A stretch of DNA of 60,000 bases from positions 12,761,385 to 12,821,384 of the forward strand of contig NC_088295.1 of NCBI RefSeq assembly GCF_032854445.1, read 5' to 3'. Origin of the DNA: Liolophura sinensis. Its lineage: Eukaryota; Mollusca; Polyplacophora; Chitonida; Chitonidae. The notes under the pieces were generated by a model. It saw only the letters and a program-made list of their open reading frames with translations, did no database searches and was not told the DNA's origin. The translations under genes and the position numbers were made by a program. This document shows positions 24,976 to 36,889 of the stretch, piece by piece; within the stretch, counting starts at the first letter, position 1, and every line of letters starts with the position of its first letter.

Positions 24976-26106
24976 TACCCGGACTTCTATGGTAGATGGG
25001 TTTCCATATCCACGGAACAATACGGCGATTTCTCGTGGGAAAACAAGCCCTGGAAACAGTCAAAAGGAGACATTAATATCTGACTGCAATATCATTACGA
25101 AACCAGAATGTATATCACCAAAACAATTAATGGTAATATTTATGCACTTGAAATAAGCAGATGAAAAAATATGATAAATGAATCTACACAAGGGAAGTAA
25201 CTTTCACAGCACACATCACTGATGTCAGAAAATAGCAAAGAACAACAAAGCCTTCCTAGAAAGGACATACCGGTAACACATAAATGTGACAATTATTAAT
25301 ATTACACAGAATATTAAGGATGCATAATATGATATTTGTCTAACGTTTTTGGCATAATTAAAATATGGGAAAAATCATGTTTATTGAGAATGTACATTAT
25401 TACCACCTGGGTCAATAAATAGCGTGTAGACGTACTACCACGGTAACGAATTTCAATTAATTGCCAGCATATGTCAAGTGACGGCTGTGTGTTTATTGTA
25501 AATCCTGCTAACCGTGAATCTTTAGGAGTAATTAGGAGAGGTCCAAGTGCTAATATGACAGATGTTCCATGATCAAGTCAACTGCAGTAGCTGCAAAGCC
25601 AGAAGGCGGGACAAACAAACAGACCAAAGCACGAGTGACGAGTTTCTGACAGGTGCTGCTGTAGCTAACAGCGGGCATTTAGTAATACCACAACGTTTAT
25701 TGAAGCATCCTTGGTGTAGGTATTGTTACAGCATAATTGATGAACACACTGACGTAGATAGACGATGCTTACGAGAGATCCAACATAAAATGTTGTAGAT
25801 CACTGCGTCCCAGTAATAGGCAGGGGAGGGAATGCGCAGAGAAATGTTGGTTCCTTACTTATGATAACTTCTTTTTCAGATACTAAATGTTGACAAAATG
25901 CTTTACACTGTCCCAGCATACCATCTCGCTCCGCAAATTACTGTTGTGTATCAAACTGTAAATTTAAAGCTGCCTCAGATGATTAAACGCTGGCTCATTG
26001 AAACTGTCAGACCAATGAGACCGGGTGCTCGAATCCAGCTCTTGCTAATTCGGCTGCGGTTTTATCAGGTTTATAAGATACCAAGAAGAATATGTGTGTA
26101 TGCATG
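24976..26106. other. no recognised feature
   Basis: AT-rich DNA upstream of the PKG gene. No exon, RNA gene or repeat family is recognised. Confidence 0.5.
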
Positions 26107-26447
26107 ATTGGGGTTTTGCGTCGCACTTAACAATTATTAAGTCATATCACGACAAGTAGTCATTAGGTATTGTACATATATTGTGTCTTCTTGTGTCAGG
26201 ACGAGTCCTTGCCACCTAAATGTTGCCGACACTGCATGAAGTATCATGCCGAAGACACTAAAAATGACACCACCCAATCACATTATACTGACACTGGGCC
26301 AATCATTCCAGACGCCATGATCTACCCTCTTAGAAGTGAGCACCAAGCAAGGCATCGACAAGTACCATTTTTAAAGTCTTTAAAAATTCCGGGTTTGATC
26401 GCAGGTCTCCAGACTTCGACGCGGAGGCTTTAATCATTAGGCCACAG
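26107..26447 (-). mobile_element. SINE, reverse copy
   Basis: Reverse-oriented relative of the SINE at 6815-7145. On the plus strand it shows TTGCGTCGCACTTAA (3' end), CACATTATACTGACACTGGG (body) and CGGGTTTGATCGCAG (tRNA-like B-box region). The related motif order and the tRNA-like head support one family. The small frames inside are not genes. Confidence 0.78.
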
Positions 26448-26636
26448 AAGGGGTCAATAACATGAAGAGTTTACTTCGGGCACTCTTCGGGGCTAGGTTG
26501 AAGAAAGGCACAGAGCACAGATAGATGAAACCCAAAGACGGAGGAAACATCACACCACACCAAGTAACTCAAAAAAGCCCGGGGTGAAGAAACTCTTGAC
26601 AACTCGCCAGGTACCTGACAAACCTAGACTGAAGGC

Positions 26637-26669
26637 CCCCCCCCCCCCTCCCCTAAACACACACACACC
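26637..26669. repeat. C-run and CA microsatellite
   Basis: A run of about 12 C followed by TCCCC and a short (CA)n tract. Simple sequence only. Confidence 0.85.
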
Positions 26670-27164
26670 TCGAAGGGTACTTGATCAACCTAGACTCACC
26701 CCTCATTAGCTACGTGATAAACCTGGACTGATCCACAGGTACCTCAACCTAGAATGAGATCCTCGTGGAGCTTGTAGGCTATGTAACGATACGTAGTGAA
26801 TGCTTCCCCACCCACTATGCAATACCCTGCTGGTCTTAGTGAACATAATGTCTGTCACTACATGTACATACAAATAAGATATAAGGCAGTTATCACGGAA
26901 AAATGTGTAAAAAATTCTATAAAGTTTTGAAAGCCGAGAAGAAAAAGTTCAGTACTGGGGATATGACACTGACGGACAATTCACTCCGGGTAGCCATGTT
27001 GTGAAAGCCCTTATGAACTTGCCAATCACTAGTGCTGAAAGCGTCACGAGATAATTGGGTGTCACGTAAAAACCTATTCACTCTTGATTGTCAGTGTGGT
27101 TTGTTATAGTGGATAGACATATATCGATGCATTAAATTGGATTTTGCTGTTAGTTTAAATGATG

Positions 27165-27310
27165 GTCCTCCAGCAACCTGCGGATGGTCGTGGGTTTCCC
27201 CCGGGCTCCGCCCCGTTTCCTCCCACCATAATGCTGGCCGCCGTCGTATAAGTGAAATATTCTTGAGTTCGGCGTAAAACACTAATCGAATAAATAAAAT
27301 AAATAAATAG
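27165..27310 (+). mobile_element. SINE, 3' half
   Basis: Contains GCGGATGGTCGTGGGTTTCC, CCACCATAATGCTGGCCGCC, AAATATTCTTGAGTTCGGCG and an AAATAAATAAATA tail, matching the 3' half of the family at 28589-28852. The tRNA-like head is missing, so the copy is 5'-truncated. Confidence 0.85.
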
Positions 27311-27929
27311 TTTAAATGATGCATTTTAGACCACACATTTACGAGCAGAGAACTGGGAACGGCTGCCCGTGTCACAATGCGTACGTGTTGGGCAGGAAAC
27401 TGCAGTAACTTGTCAGGGTGAGCTAGCAACAAAAAAAAAACCGCCTCGGAAGAGTCATTGCTTGCATTATGACTTTATATTATTTTTGCTTAGCAAAGTC
27501 AGATTTATTACAAAAATATCTTCCCGAAATCTGCACAGCCAGCTAGGCCCTATGCTTACAGTCGTACAGGATGAGGTCGAACAGGGCTGTTAAAACACGA
27601 CGCTTGAGTCCGCGAACAACTCCCTGACCGAGCGCCAAAATAAAAGAAACGTCGGCCCTTTGGACACGGAACAGACTCTTTGGTTGGGTACTAGGCGTTT
27701 TTTTTTTTTGGTATTTTCTCATTGTCCCATGATTAATACCGATGGTACGGGAGAGCTCCTATGTTTTGTGACTCTAGATACCTATAACATGACAAAGTAG
27801 CGTCATCAAATAAGTGGCTAGGTACCGACTGTTCGCTGTTTATTTTGTTGAATAGCATTGCAGAATTTTAAAAATATTTCTAGAACATTTCTGGAATACT
27901 ATTTTATTAATTAATTCGGATTTATGTTC

Positions 27930-28280
27930 ACTTTAAGGGAATCCCCGAGTTGAGCCTCGCTTTGAGTTATACCCTGAACGCGACTGTGGCGTGTTTTGTT
28001 TTGCACGCGTCTCGGTGAGTTCTGATATATCTGCAGGTACATTTCCATTATGCATATAGCCTATGCCAATGTATAAGACATTACAGGAATGCCTTTGGGA
28101 ACAAATGATGACGTGGTTTAGTCAGGATGTTTAACGAAAAAAGATTTATGTAAAATTCAGTGCGTCCAAGAACTGGCAGTGTTGCCATGGTGATGAGAGC
28201 ACGTGTAATCTTCAAGTGAACTGCAGAATTCCTTTTACTTGTATTGAACTCTTAGCTTGTAAACTTTTGTTACACCGTTG
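27930..28280 (+). repeat. probable left LTR of a Ty3/gypsy element
   Basis: About 340 bp that recur in the same orientation at 32160-32495, with shared blocks CCTCGCTTTGAGTTATACCC, TATCTGCAGGTA and AGATTTATGTAA. The two copies flank the decayed gypsy coding region. TGGCGAGCTTGC follows at 28285 and could be a primer-binding site. True ends (TG...CA) and a target duplication are not resolved. Confidence 0.6.
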
Positions 28281-28588
28281 CATCTGGCGAGCTTGCTAAG
28301 CTTATCTCCCTTGCCCACGATAATGACTAGAACTTCACGCATTTTGGTCGATATAGGCGATGTTGCAAACCTTACAGGGCCCCACCAGCCTACAGCCCAC
28401 CTTACATAAGCAGCTTACAGGTGGAAGAAAGACTTTAAAATGTCGCGGCAAAAACTCGATCATATGTGAGAGTAAAATGAAAAGTTTCAGACTGATAATG
28501 GTCTAAAACGATTTGAAGAGACTGAGACTATCGATGGAGAACTTCGAGCACCCAGAACCTATATTAGGGTAGACCTGACTTATGAATT

Positions 28589-28852
28589 ATGTTTATTTAT
28601 TTATTTGATTGGTGTTTTACGCTGTAATCAAGAATATTTCACTTATACGACGGCGGCCAGCATTATGATGGGAGGAAACCGGGCAGAGCGACCGCTCACA
28701 GCGACCGCATTGGTGAGAGCCCGGGGAAGCCCCGTATGATCGGAGAGGAAGCCAGCATGAGCTGGACTTGAACTCACAGCGACCACATTGGTGAGAGACT
28801 CCTGGGTCATTACGCTGCGCAAGCGAGCTAACCAACTGAGCCACGGAGGACC
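28589..28852 (-). mobile_element. SINE, full-length chimeric copy
   Basis: On the minus strand the order is: tRNA-like head (CCGTGGCTCAGTTGGTTAGC, A box; GAGTTCAAGTCC, B box), core (CCATCATAATGCTGGCCGCC), 3' end (ATTACAGCGTAAAACACC) and an AAATAAAT tail. A segment of about 25 bp (CAGCGACCGCATTGGTGAGA and its variant) occurs twice, at about 28697 and 28778, so the copy is rearranged. It sits inside the gypsy remnant, between the left LTR and the gag-like region, so it is probably a nested, younger insertion. Confidence 0.9.
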
Positions 28853-29349
28853 CTTATGAATTAAGATAACACATGACCAAATTCAGGCTATTAGATGAAA
28901 GATTTACCTCCAAACTGAAAAGTGAAGGAGAACTGACTGGGTAATACTGCCACACAGACATTTTGATTAAAGTTATACCTAGTTAAAATATATCAAATAA
29001 ATTAAATAAATTTTTTTGGCCACTGTTACTCTCTACCCCTCTGGAGGTTACCAAGGTAACAAAATGTTATGACTTCACTTTCAGCAACCACAGCTTAAAA
29101 AATGGTGATCATGCTAGGTTGATTTTTTTGATATGTTGTAAACAAAAGTGCAGTCTGGTGGTATGGCATTGTACCAGGCTAAAGTTAGGGAGATAATTAT
29201 ATATTTTTGAGGTAGAAGTTGACAAATTTGCTACATAAACAGTAAAGAAAATCCACGGGGTTCGTGTAACCTTAAGACTCTTTGCAAACTGATCAGTTTT
29301 ATGACAAGAAAGCTGCCACACATCTGTAGCAAAATGAAAAGGCGTTTTT

Positions 29350-30176
29350 GTGCTTATGCTAATCTACCTGAAACAAAAAATCATGCTTGCCTCAACAAAA
29401 GATGGTGCAGAAGTTCAGAATAAGGAATCGGTAGTGCAAAGTACTTTCACGTGCTCAGTAATGACAGCTCTGTTTAACACGGTGGTAAGGCTAGAAATGA
29501 CATTCTGTGACGTTAATATAACTAACGAAGACATTCAAGGGTTGTCAGAAGTTACTTCCCTTGAAAATGAACGGCAACAAAAACGTGGCCGTGTGAAAGT
29601 ATTGCCAGTTCTTGATGAAAATCATTGCAACGAGAAAACTGTTTTATCATCCACTGGAGATGAAGACAGCAAGGCCACTAAGAAGTATTAAACAGCAACC
29701 TGGACAGCAGAAATGTCAGCTCTAAATGCCGAGATTGCCAGTTTTCGAATTCAATCAGCAGACTCTGGTAGTTCTGTTGTGCCCAAGGGGGAGAAACCCA
29801 AGCGAACCCAAGTGGGTATCAGAGCTGTCAGAAGAATGGGACTGGAGATAAATGTGATAATCGTTGGTGACGTGGAAGCTCTGAAAACTTCAAAAATGGT
29901 TGTCGCCTGGATAAGTAAAAAGGCGGGAAACTAACGCTGGTCGGTGTCGAGGCTCATGCAGTGACCAGTGGTGATCAAGCGCCCACGGAGGAAATATGTG
30001 TTTGTAATTCCACCAAGATAAAACTCATGAATTGTAAGAAATGTCGTGCTGTGTTGTATTGTTTCATAACGTGTCAAGGTAACAATTGGCCAGAACACAA
30101 CAAGATTTGTAGAGTCATCAGTTATTTGAAAAATGTGAAAGCTAACACTGAGAAGGTTAACCTAGAATCAATCTAG
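29350..30176 (+). pseudogene. gag-like fragments with MYND zinc finger
   Basis: Three short open frames (29350-29691, 29713-29934, 29961-30176) are separated by stops but look like parts of one ancestral protein. The last has Cys/His spacing of a MYND finger: NCKKCRAVLYC...TCQGNNWPEH...C. Its first Cys pair is C-x-C rather than the usual C-x2-C. MYND fingers bind proline-rich partners in host proteins; here the context is a retroelement, upstream of the protease. Each fragment is too short to act alone. A host MYND gene is the alternative, but the downstream gypsy order argues against it. Confidence 0.65.
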
Positions 30177-32159
30177 AGGTGTTATGTAGTATATGAACTG
30201 TCTTCAAGGGGAAAATGTAGGCTTTCAAGGCAGAGTGGTAATCAGTTTACAATGGTATGTGTGATTGGTGATGTAGTAGGTAATGTAGAAGTACTGTGGC
30301 ATAAAGGTGTTCAAGTTTGAATAATGTCAAAGTGGTGGTTGAAACAAAACTTACCTCATGTTATTGTAAGACTCTTGTCTGGTTTGAGTAACAATGACTT
30401 TTCAGTAATTGCTGCTAATGGTTCAGAAATACCCTTAGAGGGTTGGACTGGAGTTTCTTTTCAGACTAACACACAAAAGGAGACTAAAGAGATGATTTTC
30501 CTTATATTTGTATGGAATATGAAATCTGTAATAGGTTCCAATGTGACTGAAAGTTATCCGAGTCAATATCAACACTGTAACAAATGTATTAATAGAGACA
30601 AGGTTGTCTCAGACGTTGTTCAAGCAATCCGGGGAGTGACTCATTCAAGAGCTGAAGCTGCAATACAGATTGGTTGGAAAGGCAAAAAGTTGTGAAATAT
30701 GTGATGTCAAAGTTCTTCATAGGCAATCAGCCATTCATGCTACTTCGCCTGTGATCATAAATTTTTCGACAAGAACAGGTCCAGTGGGCTCCTCTATTGT
30801 CGCTGTGTTTGAGCCAGGTGTAACTGGAAACTGGCCACATGGTCTGGAGTTGCAAAAAACTCTTATTTCACTGGAAATGAATGTCCAGTCGCATATCTGT
30901 GAGTGTTAGCAATAGCACAAACCATGATACTGTATTACCTGGAAGAACCCTGTATGCTCTGGAATCAGTGACACACCTATATGAGACTAATAAAAGAATA
31001 GACTTCCATTCAGAGATGGAACAGTCCCACGAGGATGGTGCTAATAAAGATGAATTATGTCAGCCTGATGTAGACCTAGAGGACACGGAACTGACCGAAG
31101 ACCAGAAAGAAACAGATCGGTAAATGTTAAGAGAGGAGTAAACCGTTTGCCAGAGATCATAATGACGTGGGGTGTGTCACTAATCACAAGTGGCATTTAA
31201 ATCTTTAAGGCCATGTACCAGTCCAGTTATTACTTGTCTATCCCCCTACCACTGTTAAAGGAAGTGAAGGACTATCTGAACGATTTGATTAGCCGTGGAT
31301 GAATTCAGAAATCTATTTCGTCCTACAAAATGGAACTCTGAAACGCTATATTGGCTACAGACAACTAAATAGCAAGATGGTTTCTGACAGATCTTCTGCA
31401 TTCTTTCTCATGTACGGGCGATAGCCCAGACCGCAAATAGACTTTTTATTTGACTTGGGAATGGAAAATAATGAGACGAACCATGAGGACTATGTGGAAA
31501 AGCGGAGACGTTGCATGAAGGATGTATACTCACTGGCAACTAATAATGGAAAACGTCTGAGCCACAAGAACAAATCGTACGACGATAACCATACCAACAG
31601 TGCAGCTTTAGTTGCAGGAGACAGAGTTCTTGTAAGGAATCTCACTCGAAGAGATGGAACAGGAAACTGATATCCTTCCCAGAGAAAAAGTACACCAAGT
31701 AATAAAGGGCGTAGGAAACAGCCAGAGTTCATCTTCAAAGTCAATGAAGTTCAGACTTTTAAGGGAAACCGACCTATCTTAGTTCCCAACGCAAACATTA
31801 TTGTGTGGTGTAGTCCCATATTATATGAATTGTATTTGTACTGTAATCAGAACAAATCTGGTTGATATATTATTTCTGAGAAGTAATAAGAGCCTAATGA
31901 TGAGATAAATACGAGATGATTACTTGACGTTTTCAAGATGCTACCGGTGTATCCGGGAGGACTTAGAATGAGGTCACTGTTGTACAGTAGCATTCAGGAT
32001 TTTATACTGAAAGTTGTGAGATGATGTAACATTACAAAATACTAAATGACGAGAAGCCATTTCATCCAGTTATCTTCTCAAGTTAAGACATGTTTTCATC
32101 ATAATGTTATGTTTTTGTCTGGTTCCGTTCATAAGATACATTTATGCAATAGCCAGCTG

Positions 32160-32495
32160 ATCTTAGGGGAAACCTCCCATTTGATCCTCGCTTTAAGTTA
32201 TACCCTGAAAGCAATTGTGTTCTATTTTACATGTGTCTCGGTGGTTTAAGATATATTTGCAGGTATGTTTTCATTTTGCACGAATGTAAATGAATAAGTA
32301 GCTGCCGTTTTGCTTTGATGGGAGTAAATGATGGCGTGGTTAAGTCCGGACGAAAGAAGATTTATGTAAGATTCCTGTATCCACGAACTGGTAGTATTGC
32401 CACAATGACGAGAGCACATGTAATGGCCAAGTGAACTGCCAAGTTCCTTTTAATTCTTTTAAACTCAGTCTATAACATCTTTTTTGTTAGGTGTT
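32160..32495 (+). repeat. probable right LTR of the Ty3/gypsy element
   Basis: Direct-repeat partner of 27930-28280 with roughly three quarters identity by eye. It shares TCCTCGCTTTAAGTTATACC and AGATTTATGTAAGATTC. A further piece of the same sequence recurs at about 32820-32890 (CTGATATATTTACAG), so LTR-derived sequence continues to the right. The divergence suggests an old insertion. Confidence 0.58.
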
Positions 32496-32534
32496 ATGGT
32501 GAAATAGACATGCCGTCTGGACATTCAATTCATC

Positions 32535-32735
32535 TATTTATTTTATTTCATTTCATTGGTGTTCTATGTCGTACTCAAGAATATTTCAACGGCGGCCAGC
32601 ATTATGGTGGGAGGAAACCCACGAACAGGTAGCTTACCACGTACGGTCGGAGAGGAAGGCAGCTCACTAAACTCACAGCGATCGCATTGGTACGAGCTGG
32701 CGTGCTAGCCCCGTCTGCCACGGAGGCCCTCGTCT
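32535..32735 (-). mobile_element. SINE, degraded reverse copy
   Basis: Shows TTGGTGTTCTATGTCGTACT, GGCGGCCAGCATTATGGTGG and CACGGAGGCCC in the order of the 28589-28852 family, reversed, with internal deletions. It separates the probable right LTR from the partial third LTR-like piece. Confidence 0.85.
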
Positions 32736-32910
32736 GGGGGGATTCAAGTTTCGATTGTAAAATAAATGTAAAAGTATGAAAGCCGGTTGTACCGTAGTGC
32801 AGAATATTACAGGCCACTACGCTCCAAACGATTGTGGGATCTTTTGTTTTAAATGTATCTCGATGATTTCTGATATATTTACAGATCCTGAACACCATCA
32901 TACCGTTACA

Positions 32911-33060
32911 TGTAGACCGTCTCAGTTCAGACCACAATCGACTGAGGTGGAACCTCGTTGACCTAGCGTTCTAGACTGTCTCGGTTCAGATCAAAAGTTG
33001 TTCGGGTGAAACCCCGTGGGTGTAGTGGTAGACTGTCAGACCACAAGCCGTTAAGGTATT
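32911..33060. repeat. 58-bp tandem repeat, tRNA-like
   Basis: Two and a half units beginning TAGACTGTCTCGGTTCAG. The unit carries GGGTGAAACCCCGTGGGTG and GTAGTGGTAGACTGTCAGAC, reminiscent of tRNA A-box and B-box elements. No unit folds into a complete cloverleaf by eye, so it is probably SINE-derived. Confidence 0.6.
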
Positions 33061-36000
33061 GCCCCTGAACTCTTCACTTCTTATTAATACATTTGCTTTT
33101 AAACCAACACACTAACTTCAACAGGCATTCAATAAAAACAGTCAATTGAAGTCACTGCAGTGTCAGATGTACTCTGTCACACAAGAGTGTGAATTATATT
33201 GGGAATTAATTTGCAAACAGAGACAAAGATGACGACCACAAATTTCAGACCAATGAAACTATGTAGTGCTCTTTTAAAGAGAAATGCGAATCATTGGAAT
33301 GCAGTTTTTGTAAGAAAAAATCGAATCCCTGAGATGTGATGTGACATCTGCAAGAAAGGCGAAATGAATTATTCTACAAAACAGTGTTCTCGTTGAATGT
33401 AGTTTTCAAAACTACTAAAGGAATGTAGCTGTTGACGGTTTTTTAACACGACTAGGTACTGGAAGATTAGTCTGATAATTTTATTTTAGATTGCATTTAA
33501 ACAAGATAATGTGGTCACTTGATCTGAATAACCGAACACCAACCCACGGCGACAGTTTTGAGGCGATGGTTGTTTGTATGAATGTGATTTGTCTGCCCGT
33601 TTTGCGAAGCAGTCGTAGTTTGCGCATTGCATAACGTCCATGACAAACACATAGTAACGACGCTAAACGTAACCTTTTCTTCATTCACTCATAATGAAAA
33701 CTACGTCACAGCGCTAAATGCACCTAGCGTAATGTTGCAAAAGTTTTGTAAAACCGGAACCATAGGCCAGCAAACGTTAGGCCACCAAGGAGGAAAACTT
33801 TTCCAAAGAGGAGGGTTGTTTCATGGCGACTGCTTCGTAAGAACAGATGTAATCACCTTTTCAGTTATACGAAACTGATAAAAAAGGCATGATTTAGCAA
33901 TGAAAGATGAATTAAATGTGGCGTTACACTGAAGAGAAATACCACTGCTTCAGGAACAGACAACTGCTGAATAAACAAAAGGAGACGAAAATGTAATGAT
34001 ATTTGTATGAGTTGATTTTTATCCTGGTAAGAAACTGTCACATATATATAAGAGTAAATCACTGTACATACTGTAACTGTGATATCATAAGAAAGGTTGC
34101 CCGTAAGAACAGTAACAATGTCAAAATAGCCCAAACTTTATCACATGTGAATTGGCAGGTTTCTAGATATAAATTCCTGACCCCTAATTCATAGCTGTAT
34201 GCTTGACACACAGAGTTTAAAATGTAGCTTAGCAGAACTGACATGTTGTCCAGCTTACATTTCAGTTCTGCTAGATAGGCCCGTTGTTAGGTAATTAACA
34301 GCTTCAATGGCAATTAATCAGAAGCACTGGGATAAAATCTCCTTACTTGGTTATGCATCTGTTGTCGGAAGCTTCGCAACACTGCAATGTTCCGATAACA
34401 TCCATGTCTCTAGTGGCGGTCCTGTGCATAGAGGAGGGGGTCACTAGACCATGTAGAGTTGTACTCACTCGACTTGTTCCGCAACGAGCGATTACCAGAT
34501 CATTCCCAATGATCTGTCTGTTTGCAGTAAACCTGGGTATGGGCTTCAGAACAACCCTTAACAATCACTCTCTCATTTAAGTATGCTGGTCAATCTTGAT
34601 ATTATTGTTCCCTTGAGGGTTTTGTTATAATGCTACCGTGCGTGAGTGGGTATCGATTCTTCACCCCCTCTTAACCCCGGTTAATGAATCCTGACCCAGA
34701 GAGTGACTGATACCGATCGGCAGGTATCTCCATGGTCTGACTACTCTCATTAACAACACCTGCCTGTTGCAAAATCAAGCAGCTCCAGGGAGCTAAACAT
34801 GAGCTGATGCCCCGGCACTTTGAGAAATGACGTAAACACATTTGAAAACTTCAGGTGCCGAAATACAATACAGTAGGCACATGTGTCCACGTATCTCATC
34901 ATGTCACCGAAGTTGGTTAAGGGAGACAGTATTCAGGAAATAAATGACTTATGAAACTCGATGCCGCTTTAAAAATTTAAACAATTCAGATTGACAGTAG
35001 CTGATTTCGATTACAGCAGTTATTTTATATCGGTTTTGTTAAGGTTTTTTTTTTTCATTCCATCCTCTAGGGATTACAAGACTGGTCCAAGATCTCCTGC
35101 TAAGTGGGGTATTAACTCCGATCCATAGAGAGAATCGGGGTCTTTTAACTTCTCCCATGATTAATTTCAGCTTTAGCTTGTTGAATTTCCAGTTGCTAAA
35201 ATTTTGAATAATTTACTTTTTAGACAGTGGTCTTACACCATAAACCAACCAACTGTATTAGTCTCGACAGCTGACACAGGAAGTGATTTTTCTCTAATAA
35301 GTGTCTCAGGCGGAGATGTTGCAATATAACAGATAACAGCATGGATCAACAGTTAAACCAGACCAGGGACGACATGGTGATGGTTATCAAATGATCACAC
35401 ACAATCTACTCGACAACAGTCCAACGATTGTTCCAAGTTATGATTCAATAAAAAGTCATTATTTAAAGGGAAAAAAAATTAAATATCAATCAAATACCAT
35501 CGAAAAGAGTACGGATTTCCTCGCAGATACATGCCACAAAACAAATTCTAATATGTACCTCAAGTTGATAAATTATAAATAAAGTCAGCGACAAAATCCG
35601 CTTAGTCGACTCCATTTTGCTCAAGAACTAGTCCTGAAATCGTCTGTGTTAGGGGGAGAATTGCTATCGGAAACCGCCGAGGTGCAGTTCGTACATTTCC
35701 GGTAGAACTCTTCTTCCCAGAGGGCAGCGAACAGTACAGCTCGTTTTCCGCTTGATGATCGGGAAACCGGAATGTTGGACGTAGGTTCCGAGTTTACACG
35801 AACTAGCCAGCAGTTTTAACGACTCTCACTGGCTGAGAGGCAACACACCCCCTGCATAAATTACAGGGTGTTAAAGATGGAGGACGTCATGGACTCAGCG
35901 ATTTACGCCAACTTTGCCGTTTTCAGGCTTTACGTGTATGGCGAGGAAAAATCGCAAAATTATGCAGCAGACACCACCACATAGAAAAAAATGTGCTCTT

Positions 36001-36440
36001 TTCAGCCCATAGTGTCATGCTTTTAAGTTTTCTTCTCCTTTAGCTATTTTCAAGAATGAAAAGGCATACAGTGGCCTAGTGCGAAGTAAGTCGCCTGATT
36101 TATACATTTTCAGTCATGTCATAGCGATTTGCAACACAACATCATGTGATCATCTTAAATTCCACGTGAGCGAGTTTACGATTAAGCAATGTTATGCACT
36201 GTTATCAGCAAGGAAGATTTCTATACTCACAGTACTGGACAAGTCCTTCTTATTAAAAATCTTTGCTCTTATAAACTTTCTCCGATACGCTTTATCGTAG
36301 GTATCCTTTCGCTTCAGACAATTTCTTTGACATATATTTTCTTCTCACACCGCAGATGTGACGTGTTCTTAACCACCATGATTTTTTTCGCTCAATTCTC
36401 CTCGTCTCCTTTCCTCTCACTCTTCTGATTTCTATTATTA
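33061..36440. other. no recognised feature
   Basis: No exon, RNA gene or repeat family is recognised. A 35-codon frame starting at 35877 (MEDVMDSAIYANFAVFRLYV...) has a fair start context but no recognised family. I do not call it a gene. Confidence 0.45.
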
Positions 36441-36448
36441 TTCTTCTC

Positions 36449-36800
36449 TCATAGTATCCCAAGACTCCTCCTCACTCCATTCTTCACACATTTTCCCCAT
36501 TGTTCCCTTCTCATATTATCCTCAGATCCCTCCTCACACCATTCTTCTCACATTTTTCTATTATTCCCTTCTCATATTATCCTCAGATCCCTCCTCACAC
36601 CATTCTTCTCACATTTTTCTATTATTCCCTTCTCATATTATCCTCAGATCCCTCCTCACACCATTCTTCTCACATTTTTCTATTATTCCCTTCTCATATT
36701 ATCCTCAGATCCCTCCTCACACCATTCTTCTCACATTTTTCTATTATTCCCTTCTCATATTATCCTCAGATCCCTCCTCACGCCATTCTTCATACATTCT
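36449..36800. repeat. 61-bp minisatellite
   Basis: About six units of 61 bp, the inner four nearly identical (TCATATTATCCTCAGATCCC is at 36511, 36572, 36633, 36694 and 36755). The outer units are diverged, as is usual at array edges. The plus strand is almost pure pyrimidine plus A. Confidence 0.95.
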
Positions 36801-36889
36801 TTCTCTTCACACTCTCCCACACCGCCTATTTTCTTGCCTTAATCTCCTACTCCACACATTCTATTTTTCCTCACACTTTCCTTCCTTTA

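Larger units (their letters stand above)
28281..32159 (+). mobile_element. decayed Ty3/gypsy retrotransposon, internal region
   Basis: Plus-strand fragments keep the order gag-like, protease, reverse transcriptase, integrase tail. Gag-like frames lie at 29350-30176, with a MYND-type zinc finger at 29997-30110. A protease region (VIAANGSEIPLEGW) lies near 30410. A decayed RT start (MLREE) is near 31120, with the sequence encoding LAVDE, FRNLF and KWNSETLYWLQ to about 31380. An integrase C-terminal end (ALVAGDRVLVRNLTRRDGTG) lies near 31605-31670. Most of RT, RNase H and the integrase core is missing, so it is internally deleted. The protease active site, normally DTG, reads HKG near 30300. It is non-functional. 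Confidence 0.8.
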
